NCBI RefSeq assembly: GCF_022179385.1
Contig: NZ_BPQS01000029.1
Span: 1-64,000, forward strand
Source: Methylobacterium longum
GTDB taxonomy: Bacteria; Pseudomonadota; Alphaproteobacteria; Rhizobiales; Beijerinckiaceae
Reading direction: 5' to 3'
Length of the DNA stretch: 64,000 nucleotides
Below the pieces are notes generated by a model that saw only the letters and a program-made list of their open reading frames with translations, searched no databases and was not told the origin of the DNA. Positions within the stretch are counted from its first letter, which is position 1. Each line of letters starts with the position of its first letter. This document shows, piece after piece, positions 17,418 to 24,732 of this stretch. The position numbers and the translations under genes are program-made.

Positions 17418-17690
17418 CTACCGGTTCGACCCCGACGGCGTCCCAGCGGCCGGCGGCGCCGCGGCCGCAGGCGGTTTGCCGGTGCCGACGGCCCCCTCGG
17501 TCGGCGGTACCGTGGAGGGGCTGGTGACCGCGTCGGTCGCGGTCTTGCCCGGCTCCTGGGTGTCGGCGGCGGGCTTGCCGGCGGTCTCGGACTTCGGCGC
17601 CGCGCCGGTCTTCTCCTGCGCCCAGGCGGCGGCCGGAAGGCCAGCCAGGGCGACGGCGGTGAGGAGAAGGGCGGGAATCGACCGGTTCAA
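17418..17690 (-). CDS. Small secreted Pro/Ala-rich protein, TTG start
   Basis: A 90-residue protein. TTG 17690 is well supported by AGGAG 7 bases upstream. Residues 1-25 form a signal peptide (LNRSIPALLLTAVALAGLPA, cleaved after AWA). The mature part is low-complexity, rich in Ala, Pro, Thr and Lys (AAPKSETAGKPAADTQEPGK), and is likely disordered in the periplasm. Another short exported protein of the same style is encoded at 21715. No function can be given. Confidence 0.65.
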   Translation of the reverse strand: MNRSIPALLLTAVALAGLPAAAWAQEKTGAAPKSETAGKPAADTQEPGKTATDAVTSPSTVPPTEGAVGTGKPPAAAAPPAAGTPSGSNR

Positions 17691-18096
17691 GCGCGGCTCC
17701 TGACGATGACTACGGGCCAACGGTCGTCGGACGGCGTCGTTCCGCGCCTCGTGAACGCCGCCGGAGACCCGCACTTCGCCGGGTCTCGGCCGCGCCGCGC
17801 CGGCGCAAACCGCAAGAGGGCCTCCGTGGCAGGCGACAGGACCGACGACCTCGAGATCCGGACGATCGGGCAGGCGTACGGCCCGATCGCGCCGGCCGGC
17901 GGCCCCACGTTCGGGAACAGCCCGCCCCGAAACGCTGGGCAGCGGGGTCCGGCAGGACGTCCGCGATCCCGACGCGCAGGCCAACGCCGGCCAGAACGGC
18001 CGGCCGCAGGCCCAGGGCCCGGCCACCGTGACGCACTGACCGGCGCGCCCCCGCACCGCCGGTCCGGCCTCACCCGTCACCGGTGGGCCGACGCGC
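17691..18096. other. Spacer with possible short coding tail
   Basis: A 406-bp gap. A plus-strand frame ending at TGA 18037 has a coding-like tail (LGSGVRQDVRDPDAQANAGQ and a Gln/Gly-rich end) but no start. The preceding 80 bases look coding in a different frame. It may be a frameshifted small gene. No feature can be called with confidence. Confidence 0.3.
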
Positions 18097-18642
18097 TCAT
18101 TCCGCCGCTTCGGCCTTCTTGGACTTGCGGCCCCGGCCCGACTTCGCGGGTGCAGAGTCGCGGCCATCCGTGTCCGCGGCTTCCACGGTCTCCGCGGACT
18201 CGGCACGCTTCGCGGCCGGACTCCGTCGCTTGTGGCCCAGGCCGGCATTGCGGGCGAACTCGGCCCGCATCGCCGAGTAGTTCGAGGCCGTCGTCGGATA
18301 GTCGGGCGGCAGGCCGTAGCGTTGCCGGTACTGTTCGATCGTCATGCCGTTGCCGGTGAGATGCCGCTTGAGCGTCTTGTACGGCTTGCCGTCGATGAAG
18401 CTGATGAGCGCGTCCGGGGTGATCGACTTCTTGATCTGCGCGGGCGTCGCCCGCTTGAAGTCCGGCTCGGCGGACGCAGTGGACTGGCCAAGTCCGGTCA
18501 GCGCAGCATGGACGCCGGACAGGAGCGTCGGGAGGTCAGGTACCGGAACGGAATTGTTGGCCACGTAAGCGGAAACGATGTCGGCGGTCAGCTCGACGAA
18601 ATCGACCTGGTCCTGATGCGGGACTGAAGTGTTGTCTTCCAT
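18097..18642 (-). CDS. MucR/Ros-family transcriptional regulator
   Basis: A 181-residue regulator. Residues 70-135 match the MucR/Ros prokaryotic zinc-finger domain (ITPDALISFIDGKPYKTLKR, then RYGLPPDYPTTASNYSAMRA). MucR proteins bind AT-rich, T-A-step-containing DNA and control exopolysaccharide, motility and virulence genes. The zinc-ligand Cys that normally stands in V-C-L-E-D-G is Ser here (LISFIDG), so zinc binding is probably lost, as in some Mesorhizobium paralogues. The C-terminal 45 residues are a Lys/Ala/Glu-rich tail. The upstream region is unusually AT-rich, suiting autoregulation, and carries a CRP/FNR-like motif. Confidence 0.9.
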   Translation of the reverse strand: MEDNTSVPHQDQVDFVELTADIVSAYVANNSVPVPDLPTLLSGVHAALTGLGQSTASAEPDFKRATPAQIKKSITPDALISFIDGKPYKTLKRHLTGNGMTIEQYRQRYGLPPDYPTTASNYSAMRAEFARNAGLGHKRRSPAAKRAESAETVEAADTDGRDSAPAKSGRGRKSKKAEAAE

Positions 18643-18759
18643 TGGCGCCTCTCACGCGGGGGTCGACCATAGACGTGGCGTCTCCTGTCGCGCGTCAAGT
18701 CCGCAACTGAAAGAATATAACTAATTGTGGTTGTTATCTACCAGATACAGGTCAAAATA

Positions 18760-18773
18760 CCAACATAGATCAA
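18760..18773 (-). promoter_or_regulatory. CRP/FNR-like box, copy B
   Basis: CCAACATAGATCAA on the plus strand. It shares the exact 13-mer AACATAGATCAAT with copies at 3516 and 24578. It lies about 120 bases upstream of the MucR-type gene start on the minus strand. One half-site (ATCAA) is perfect and the other is degenerate. Confidence 0.45.
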
Positions 18774-18850
18774 TCAACTGCCGCACCGAGGTAGCTGGCA
18801 TCGCGGGGCGTGCGTTGATCACCGGCGTCGGCTCCACGCCGTCCGCCGGA

Positions 18851-18865
18851 TTAAGAAAGTCTTAA
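18851..18865. promoter_or_regulatory. CtrA-like box TTAA-N7-TTAA
   Basis: A perfect 6-bp-arm palindrome, TTAAGA-AAG-TCTTAA, followed by CC. It equals the CtrA consensus TTAA-N7-TTAACC. It lies 209 bases upstream of the MucR-type gene on its own strand side, and past the 3' end of the gene at 18974. Confidence 0.35.
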
Positions 18866-18973
18866 CCGCATCGTGGTCTCTGACGGTGTCGCTGCGGCTT
18901 GGGGACCTCACGAAGCCGAACGGCAGGCGGGCCGAACTTTGTCCCAGTTCGGCCCGCGCCCTCCGGGTCGCGC

Positions 18974-19276
18974 TCAGGCGCTGGCGGCATCGCCTAGCGG
19001 CGTCGCGATGGCGCCCCGTTTCCCGGCCGGAACCACGGCCTGCAGCACCCGCGCCGGCCCGGCCCCGAATTCCGCCCGGTAGGTCCGCTCGAGGGTCATC
19101 AGCGTGCGCATCGGCGCCTCCGCCAGATCGAGCAGGCGCGCGTCGCGCCAGCGCAGCTTGGTCAGGCCGTTGCGGCCGAACCATGCCGGCCTCTCCTCCT
19201 CTACGAGCAGAACCAGCTTGCCCGTCCACGTCCTGCGAAACCAGAACCGTCCCGTGAGCTTGGCCGCGCCGAACAT
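18974..19276 (-). CDS. Hypothetical protein
   Basis: A 100-residue basic protein. It begins MFGAAKLTGRFWFRRTWTGK, then LVLLVEEERPAWFGRNGLTK and RWRDARLLDLAEAPMRTLMT, ending in a small Ala/Gly-rich tail. The first half resembles small SH3-like or beta-barrel proteins seen in phage and plasmid modules, but no family can be named. The ATG at 19276 has a GGGG tract upstream. Coding is supported by the third-base G/C pattern. Confidence 0.55.
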   Translation of the reverse strand: MFGAAKLTGRFWFRRTWTGKLVLLVEEERPAWFGRNGLTKLRWRDARLLDLAEAPMRTLMTLERTYRAEFGAGPARVLQAVVPAGKRGAIATPLGDAASA

Positions 19277-19624
19277 GCAGCACCCCGCGTGCGAGCCCCC
19301 ATACAGTAACGCTTGGAAAGCTCGGCGGTTTCCGGCGGCGACAGGGACTTTGCGCGATCGTGGCGCCGTCTCACAGGCGCGAACGCGCCCTGACTGATGC
19401 TCCCGACGGCCGGTCCGGCAGGCGTGCCCGTCCGATCCGGTTTGGGTCTCACGGGTCCCTTTTCGGAGTGCTTCGGCCGGCGGCCAAGGACGCTGGACTA
19501 GCGTTTCCTCACCGTGGGGACTGGGGTCCGCCGGCGTCGCGGCGGTCTACGTGCGGGCGTAACCTGCATCCGGTCGAGACGACGCGCCGACGCTGCGAGA
19601 CCAGTCGGCACACCGCTCCGTGGT
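19277..19624. other. Gene-free spacer
   Basis: A 348-bp spacer between two minus-strand genes. Frames on both strands are short and lack ribosome sites. I see nothing else here. Confidence 0.5.
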
Positions 19625-20026
19625 TCATCCGCGCGCCGGACCGGTCAGGCGGCGACGCGCCAAGCCTGCAAGCGCGAGCCCGGCGCAGGCGCCGGCCAGC
19701 GCGGCTCCGGCCTTGACCAGGAAGTCGTCGAACCGGCCGTGGCGCGTGCTCGTCAGGGTCTGCGCCGCCTCCAGGCCGCCGGCAACCAGGACGCTGCCGA
19801 GCAGGATCATCAGCCAATGCCGCGGGTAGCTCACCATCATGACCAAGCCACCCACCGCGTAGGCGGCGATCCGCTCAACGCTGGGATCGGCGGTCATCAC
19901 CGGCCGGAGGCCGATCGGCACCAGCGTGACGAGGACGATGAGGGCGACCAGCGCCCATGCCGCGAGCCGGATCACCATGAGCCAGCGCCTGTTCGATCTC
20001 GGCATCGAAGCCCCGTCATACTGCAT
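19625..20026 (-). CDS. VanZ-family membrane protein
   Basis: A 133-residue membrane protein with four hydrophobic segments, typical of the VanZ fold. LAAWALVALIVLVTLVPIG is the first; DPSVERIAAYAVGGLVMMVS carries the conserved E-R-x-x-A-Y turn; a third helix follows; and GRFDDFLVKAGAALAGACAG has the conserved D-D-x-x-x-N/K-x-x-G. An alternative start at 20005 gives 126 residues. VanZ itself gives low-level teicoplanin resistance, while most homologues have no known role. Confidence 0.8.
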   Translation of the reverse strand: MQYDGASMPRSNRRWLMVIRLAAWALVALIVLVTLVPIGLRPVMTADPSVERIAAYAVGGLVMMVSYPRHWLMILLGSVLVAGGLEAAQTLTSTRHGRFDDFLVKAGAALAGACAGLALAGLARRRLTGPARG

Positions 20027-20285
20027 GGACCGCCCGCGCGCCCGGAAATGACCGGTCGCGGGCTGTAGCATAACGGCCGTTCAGGTTCGGAAATCCTTAC
20101 GCCCGCCGGATCGCGGGCGTCGCGCCCGCGCGGGGACGTCGAGCCTCGCGTGACGGCTTGGTCATCCCTGGTCCGAAGGACGGTCCCCGGGCTCGCCGCA
20201 TTGAAGTGGCCGCGATGCCGTGATGCGGCGCAGTGTTGCCGATCCGTTCTATCCGGCGGCCCGGCGCATCGGGCATAGGAGCATC

Positions 20286-20621
20286 ATGCGCATGCCGGTG
20301 TTCAGCCTGTCCGCGACGCTCGTCCTGATGCCCCCTCCGGTGGTATCGGGCCCGATGGCCGCCCCGGTCGACCCGCGTGTCCTGCAGTCGGCCTGGCACC
20401 GCTGCCTGCGCGAGGCCTACGCGCACCAGCCCGCCGGCCAGAGTCGCGCGGGGAACGAACGCAACGCCCTGGACGAGTGCAAGCCCCGCGAGGACGCGCT
20501 GGTGGCGGCCCTGATGTCGGGTCACCGGCCCGACGACGCCCGCTCCGGGACGCTCTGGGCGCGGACATGGGCAGCCTTCGTCGAGCCGCTGACGGCCTGG
20601 TTCGGGGCGCTGCGGCGCTGA
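20286..20621 (+). CDS. Small exported protein, unknown function
   Basis: A 111-residue protein with AGGAG just before ATG 20286. An N-terminal hydrophobic segment of about 22 residues (MPVFSLSATLVLMPPPVVSG) looks like a signal peptide. The mature part has two cysteines (HRCLREAYAHQPAGQ and LDECKPREDALVAALM) spaced to form a disulfide, in a helical context, and a Trp-rich end. No family was recognised. It is convergent with the DUF2171 gene. Confidence 0.6.
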   Translation: MRMPVFSLSATLVLMPPPVVSGPMAAPVDPRVLQSAWHRCLREAYAHQPAGQSRAGNERNALDECKPREDALVAALMSGHRPDDARSGTLWARTWAAFVEPLTAWFGALRR

Positions 20622-20640
20622 GCCTGCGGCAGCGTTCCGG

Positions 20641-20874
20641 TCAGGAGGTCGACCACTCGCGCTTCACCTCCTCGGCCGGCCGGTCGAGATGCACGATGCC
20701 GTCTGTCACGGACTGCACGAAATCGAGGGGAATGTAGTGGTGGAGGCCGCCCGAGGCGGCGTCGCTCTTGGTCAGCTTGATCTCGCCCTTATCCACGTGA
20801 TCCACCGTGCCGACATGGGTCCCGTCCGAACCGACGACCTCGGCGTGCTCCCGGATCTGCGCGACATCGACCAT
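20641..20874 (-). CDS. DUF2171 family protein
   Basis: A 77-residue PRC-barrel-like protein. It begins MVDVAQIREHAEVVGSDGTH and continues VGTVDHVDKGEIKLTKSDAA, HHYIPLDFVQSV and a short charged tail. This is the standard layout of DUF2171, frequent in alphaproteobacteria and often linked with envelope or stress genes. A strong GGGAGGA site precedes ATG 20874. The function is unknown. Confidence 0.88.
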   Translation of the reverse strand: MVDVAQIREHAEVVGSDGTHVGTVDHVDKGEIKLTKSDAASGGLHHYIPLDFVQSVTDGIVHLDRPAEEVKREWSTS

Positions 20875-21096
20875 TGAATCCTCCCGATTTCCGATGACAA
20901 CCGGTCCGGTCGCGAGCCGCAGAGATGTGCGGCCGACCGCGGCCGCCGGCGGGGACGCTTGCGCGCCCGCAGGCTAACGGGGGTGGAATGACGGTGTTCC
21001 GGGCCGGAGCGACGCCCGGGCCGGCGCCGGAGCCTCCGCGGCGTCGCACCGCGCCGGCAGTCCCGAACCGCGCCGAGGGAGGATCGTTGCGTCTTC

Positions 21097-21342
21097 ATGA
21101 CAGACACGAACCGACCGCCGCATCTGGATCCGCTCGTCGAGGCTCGCCGCCGGGAGATGGCGATAGAACACCTGCTGTTCGGGACGATCCGTTTCCTCGC
21201 CCAGCGCCATCCGGAGCTGCTCGACGACCTCGAGGGCAGTCTCGATCACCTCTGGGACAAGGTCGAAGGCGAGGCGCGCGACGATGCGGCCGTGCGCAAG
21301 ATCGCGAGCCGCATCGTCAACAGCCTGCGTGCCGAGAAGTGA
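21097..21342 (+). CDS. Small helical hypothetical protein
   Basis: An 81-residue acidic helical protein. PLVEARRREMAIEHLLFGTI, RFLAQRHPELLDDLEGSLDH and VRKIASRIVNSLRAEK suggest three to four helices. A GGGAGGA tract lies about 14 bases before ATG 21097, a little far. It is convergent with the next gene, only 7 bases between stops. Not recognised. Confidence 0.6.
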   Translation: MTDTNRPPHLDPLVEARRREMAIEHLLFGTIRFLAQRHPELLDDLEGSLDHLWDKVEGEARDDAAVRKIASRIVNSLRAEK

Positions 21343-21349
21343 GGCGGCT

Positions 21350-21535
21350 TTAGCGCTGGCCGTCGCTCAGCTTGATGGTCGGGATCATCTCGACGGCCTT
21401 CGCGGTCACGCGGTCGAAGGTTTCGCCGGTCAGGCCGCGTTCCGTCGCCAGTTTCCTGATCCGGTCGGCATGCTGGGAAAGGGTAAGGCCGAAATAGGTC
21501 CTGTCTGTCGCTTGGTCGACAGCCTCGTTTGCCAC
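21350..21535 (-). CDS. Small hypothetical protein, GTG start
   Basis: A 61-residue protein. GTG 21535 follows CAGGAG with 8-base spacing. It reads MANEAVDQATDRTYFGLTLS, then QHADRIRKLATERGLTGETF and VTAKAVEMIPTIKLSDG. A mixed helical domain with conserved-looking T-G-E-T-F turn. No family was recognised. Confidence 0.6.
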   Translation of the reverse strand: MANEAVDQATDRTYFGLTLSQHADRIRKLATERGLTGETFDRVTAKAVEMIPTIKLSDGQR

Positions 21536-21714
21536 GCTTCAACTCCTGTTCCTAGTGTGGGCCGGATCGCAGATCTGGTCGAACGTGCGCCGATCTTCAA
21601 GACCCGGACGGAGCTCGGAAGCTCCGCCCGGGCTTCGTGAACGGGCGGGCCGGGATCCCGCGCGCCCGGCACCCCGGAGCGACCGGCCCGGCGGCGCGCG
21701 GCGGAGCGGCGAGA

Positions 21715-21990
21715 CTAGCGCGCGCACCCGATGCAGATGCCGCGGGTGATCGCATCGTTGCGCTGCTCGACGGCGTCCCGGCGTTCAATGCTGCCGGTCT
21801 CGTTCAGGTTGAGGGCGTTGGGATTCGGGACCGTCTGACCCGTCGAGGCCGTGTGGGGTGCCTTGGCGGCCGTGGCGGGGCCGCCGCCCGTGCCCGTCTG
21901 GCTGATCGGGTCGGCCCAGGCCGGGGCGGCTCCGAGCGCGAGGGTCGCGGCCAGGAGGGTGGCCGGGGCGAGGATGTGGGATCTGCGCAT
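21715..21990 (-). CDS. Small secreted protein
   Basis: A 91-residue protein. A GGGAGA site precedes ATG 21990. The signal peptide is residues 1-26 (MRRSHILAPATLLAATLALG, cleaved after APAWA). The mature part has a Thr/Gly/Pro/Ala-rich linker (ISQTGTGGGPATAAKAPHTA), then NPNALNLNETGSIERRDAVE and a C-terminal ICIGC motif. The C-x-x-C-like cysteine pair at the end could form a disulfide or bind a metal. It is probably periplasmic. Function unknown. Confidence 0.65.
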   Translation of the reverse strand: MRRSHILAPATLLAATLALGAAPAWADPISQTGTGGGPATAAKAPHTASTGQTVPNPNALNLNETGSIERRDAVEQRNDAITRGICIGCAR

Positions 21991-22175
21991 GTGAATCTCC
22001 CAAAACGGCATGCGTCTGTCTGCGTGAAACCGACGCATCCGGGCTTCGGAAGTTCCCGCCGGCGGCCATCTCCGGCCCGGTCGGACATCCCCGTCGTTGG
22101 GGCTGCCGGCAGCCCCCTGACGGAACAACGGCCATGGCCTAAGAGGATCCGCGAAGATCCGAAGGGGATGGACTG

Positions 22176-22442
22176 ATGGGCAACGGCGACGGCAGCGGCG
22201 CGCCGAACGCGAAGATCGCGGAGGTACAGCGCCTCGCGACGGCGCTCGCCGCCCGGGTGCGCTACGCACAGCTGGTGGGGCGGCCGGTCTACGAGGAGCA
22301 GATCTCCGCCCTGGTGAGCGCCGCGCGCCTCATGGACGAGGCGAACGCGCCCTGGCCACCCATGGTCGAGGAGGTGCTCACGGAACTCGCCAAGTCCCTC
22401 GACGGCGCCGACGCGGCGGCCGCTGCGGCGGACGCGACCTGA
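22176..22442 (+). CDS. Small helical hypothetical protein
   Basis: An 88-residue protein with GAAGGGG upstream of ATG 22176. IAEVQRLATALAARVRYAQL, YEEQISALVSAARLMDEANA and MVEEVLTELAKSLDGADA suggest a three-helix bundle. The Ala-rich C-terminus is likely disordered. No family was recognised. Its promoter would lie in the region shared with the divergent secreted-protein gene. Confidence 0.6.
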   Translation: MGNGDGSGAPNAKIAEVQRLATALAARVRYAQLVGRPVYEEQISALVSAARLMDEANAPWPPMVEEVLTELAKSLDGADAAAAAADAT

Positions 22443-22811
22443 GATCGACCGGGCGGCGATCCTCGAAGGATCAGCCGCGCCCGCCGCCGTCTGGCGGCCC
22501 CGTATCGACACCCGGACCGGCGCGGGGGGAGCAGGTCGCGCCCGGCATCGGTCGCACGGCTCGCAGGATCTCCAGGAACGTCCCCGCCGCCCCTTGGCGC
22601 TGCGCGCGGGGTTCGGGGCATCCGCAGGTGGAGCAGACGGTCCTGACGCGCCTCGTGGAGGCGCTCCGACCTGAAGTTCCGGGCGGCGGGTGCGGTGCCC
22701 TCACCGAGCCCTCATCGACGCCGCCGATACCGCGCCGGACGCGTTCGAGCAGCGCCCCCCGTCGACCGACCGGGGGTCGGCGGCGCCCCCGGGCTGTGAT
22801 CCATTTGCCGA
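22443..22811. other. Spacer with possible Cys-rich gene remnant
   Basis: A 369-bp gap. A minus-strand frame ending at 22471 encodes about 60 residues without a start, including TVCSTCGCPEP, GAAGTFLEILRAV and a later Cys. The C-x-x-C followed by a helix faintly recalls DUF1636 metal-binding proteins. It may be a truncated gene, but the evidence is weak. Nothing else was seen. Confidence 0.3.
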
Positions 22812-23552
22812 TCAGCCGAATGTCCCCAGCCAGCGGAGGGCATGGCGCAGGCGGGCGGTCCCGTCGCCGGCGAACCACTGCCCGTGCGTGAAGATGACCC
22901 GTTCGGGCTTCAGCGCCACCAGTTCCGCGGCGGCCCGCGCCGCCGCCTGCCGGCGCAGCTTGATGACGAGGCGCAGATAGGGGGGCGGCTGCCCGTGCGG
23001 CGGGGTCATGCGGGCGAGGCGCAGGAACGGCCGGAGGAGCGCCGGCATCTTCGCCGGCTCCAGGTTCAGGACGAGGTCGGTGAGGATCAGAGTCCGGCTC
23101 GCCCCGTGGAAGAACGCGACCTCCCGGAAGGAGAGACCGCCCTGCACCACGACTTGGCGCAGGTCGGCCGCCCATTCCGGAGGCGCCGCGTCGTCCAGAA
23201 CCCGGTCGACGCGCAGGCCGGAGCGGCGGACCTGTCCGCGCTCGCGCAGGTTCGGGGCCGCCCAGGTCGCCGCGTCCGGGCAGTGGGTCTGCCAATCCTT
23301 GAGGAAGGTCCAGTGGGCGATATTCGGCGCGACGAGGTGGCGGATCGGCCCCAGCGCCGCGATGTCCCGGTGCAGGCGCGCGTCGTAGTGCGTCGGCGAG
23401 TGCAGCCAGAGCCCGCCGTCGTGCAGCCGGACGACCGTCATCCGGACCGGGAGCGGAATGCCGAGGGCGCGCAACGGGCCGCTGTCGACGATCCACACGC
23501 CGTCGGCCACGGGCTTGAGCACGTCGAGGGGGGGATAGGTCGCCTCGGGCAA
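22812..23552 (-). CDS. DUF4336 metallo-hydrolase-like protein
   Basis: A 246-residue protein of the DUF4336 family, a branch with a metallo-beta-lactamase-like fold. PVADGVWIVDSGPLRALGIP, MTVVRLHDGGLWLHSPT, IRHLVAPNIAHWTFLKDWQT and FFHGASRTLILTDLVLNLEP match the family in order. The canonical HxHxDH metal motif of beta-lactamases is not present, so activity is unclear. TTG 23552 is the start, with AGAGG about 10 bases upstream. The C-terminal part ends VIFTHGQWFAGDG, also typical. Confidence 0.8.
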   Translation of the reverse strand: MPEATYPPLDVLKPVADGVWIVDSGPLRALGIPLPVRMTVVRLHDGGLWLHSPTHYDARLHRDIAALGPIRHLVAPNIAHWTFLKDWQTHCPDAATWAAPNLRERGQVRRSGLRVDRVLDDAAPPEWAADLRQVVVQGGLSFREVAFFHGASRTLILTDLVLNLEPAKMPALLRPFLRLARMTPPHGQPPPYLRLVIKLRRQAAARAAAELVALKPERVIFTHGQWFAGDGTARLRHALRWLGTFG

Positions 23553-23660
23553 GAACCGAAACCTCTGTCGATCGTCCGGGAAGGGAAATCCCCCCGCACC
23601 AGCCCGACAACCCGAACCGGCACACCGGATTTCCCGGATGGATCGACGCAGATGCTCCTC

Positions 23661-23690
23661 TTCCCGCCTCTTCCCGCCTCTTCCCGCTCC
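23661..23690 (+). repeat. Short tandem 10-bp repeat
   Basis: TTCCCGCCTC occurs twice and a third copy ends TTCCCGCTCC. It lies between the DUF4336 gene start and the stop of the YgjV-like gene. It is a pyrimidine-rich tract, probably slippage-prone. No coding significance. Confidence 0.8.
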
Positions 23691-24274
23691 TACGCTCCCA
23701 CATAGTCCGGCGCGGCCGGATCGGCCGGCCGGGTCTGCAGGGCGCGCAGCAGCGCGATCGCCAGACCGAGGATCGTCAGCACGTCGCAGGTCAGGCCGAA
23801 GACAGAGCCGACCAGGAGGTTATGACCGGCCCAGCACAGGGAGGCGCCGAGGAAGAGCAGGCGCATGGCCTGGGGCGCCTCGTTCAGGCGCGCCGTGGTG
23901 GCGAGCAGGGTTCCGAGTGCCGCGCAGGTGGACGGCCAGCCGTTCCACGTGACGAGCGTCAGGCAGGCCGCCGCGAGCGTGCTCGCCGCGAACAAGGGCC
24001 GGACCCAATGGCTACGGCCCGGCGCGCCCACGCAGTGCAGCGAGACGAGGCTCTGCATCACAGAGATGGCACACATCGCCATGCCGGTGAGCGCTCCGAG
24101 CGTCAGGTAATGAGCGCCGAAACACGCCGCGCAGGCCGCCGACGCCAGGAGAATCCGGTCCCGGCACGGCATGATGCCCGCAGTAAAGCCCAGACAAAGA
24201 CCCAGGGACCCGAACAGGTCCAGGTGCGTCACAGCCGAAGCAGACCAGGAATACAGACAATCGAGGGCGTTCAT
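23690..24274 (-). CDS. YgjV-family inner membrane protein
   Basis: A 194-residue protein with about six hydrophobic helices. LDLFGSLGLCLGFTAGIMPC, RILLASAACAACFGAHYLTL and TGMAMCAISVMQSLVSL correspond to the first three helices of the Imp-YgjV family, which has a conserved F-G-x-H-Y motif. SLCWAGHNLLVGSVFGLTCD matches the later C-W-x-x-H/Y-x-L motif. The ATG at 24274 has only a weak site. The function of the family is unknown. Confidence 0.8.
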   Translation of the reverse strand: MNALDCLYSWSASAVTHLDLFGSLGLCLGFTAGIMPCRDRILLASAACAACFGAHYLTLGALTGMAMCAISVMQSLVSLHCVGAPGRSHWVRPLFAASTLAAACLTLVTWNGWPSTCAALGTLLATTARLNEAPQAMRLLFLGASLCWAGHNLLVGSVFGLTCDVLTILGLAIALLRALQTRPADPAAPDYVGA

Positions 24275-24575
24275 CGTCAGCGCTCAGCCGGCGCGGATGC
24301 GCCGTTCCTGCCGGTTGCGCTAGGTTTTGATGGTAATCAGATCGTTAACGTTGCGCCGCCGGATACGCAGGACGGCGTCGGCGTGACCGCAGTGCCGCAA
24401 TGCTCGACCGGTGTCGGGCCGGTCTTCCCCGCCGGGGTGGAGATGACCCAACCGCGGCCGAGTGAGGGACCGCTCGCAAGGCCAGCCTCCATGCGGCGTC
24501 CGCGGCTCAAGGTGGCAGCGTCCGAGGCGCTTCGATACGAAGTATTCGACCCCCTTATCGACCTCCGATACCTAA

Positions 24576-24589
24576 TTAACATAGATCAA
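24576..24589 (+). promoter_or_regulatory. CRP/FNR-like box, copy C
   Basis: TTAACATAGATCAA, identical over 14 bases to copy A at 3514. It lies 144 bases before the N-oxygenase-like gene and about 27 bases upstream of the EcfG-like promoter pair. From there a regulator could act on the three-gene operon, or on the divergent YgjV-like gene some 300 bases away. Confidence 0.5.
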
Positions 24590-24615
24590 TAGCGGGGTCA
24601 GACAATCCGGATTGG

Positions 24616-24640
24616 GGAACAATGCCTGCAGCATCCGGTT
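24616..24640 (+). promoter_or_regulatory. EcfG-like promoter (near-consensus)
   Basis: GGAAC (24616-24620) with GTT at 24638-24640 after 17 bases (GGTT instead of CGTT). This is one mismatch from the EcfG consensus. It points into the N-oxygenase/methyltransferase operon, whose first start is about 90 bases downstream. With only nine defined bases, a chance match is possible. Confidence 0.3.
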
Positions 24641-24732
24641 TCCAGGGCATTCAATTCGGGGCGACACCGTGGTCGATCGGGCCGCGGTGCGTGCGATCGT
24701 GCCCGATTTCGGTGGCGTGACTCAATTCTCCC

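Larger units (their letters stand above)
18643..18973. other. AT-rich spacer upstream of mucR-like gene
   Basis: A 331-bp region. Bases 18705-18775 are far richer in A/T than the rest of the window and include a small palindrome TATCT-ACC-AGATA (18735-18747). The spacer also contains a CRP/FNR-like box and a CtrA-like box, given separately. It likely holds the promoter of the MucR-type gene. Confidence 0.5.
24275..24732. other. Divergent spacer upstream of the N-oxygenase operon
   Basis: A 458-bp spacer without a gene. It holds a CRP/FNR-like box at 24576 and a GGAAC-N17-GTT promoter-like pair at 24616, both listed. Frames crossing it look non-coding. Confidence 0.5.

Noticed and set aside
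17880..18039. Short gene ending at 18039
   Set aside because: Coding-like only in the last 40 codons, no start, and the upstream half looks coding in another frame; kept only as a note on the spacer.
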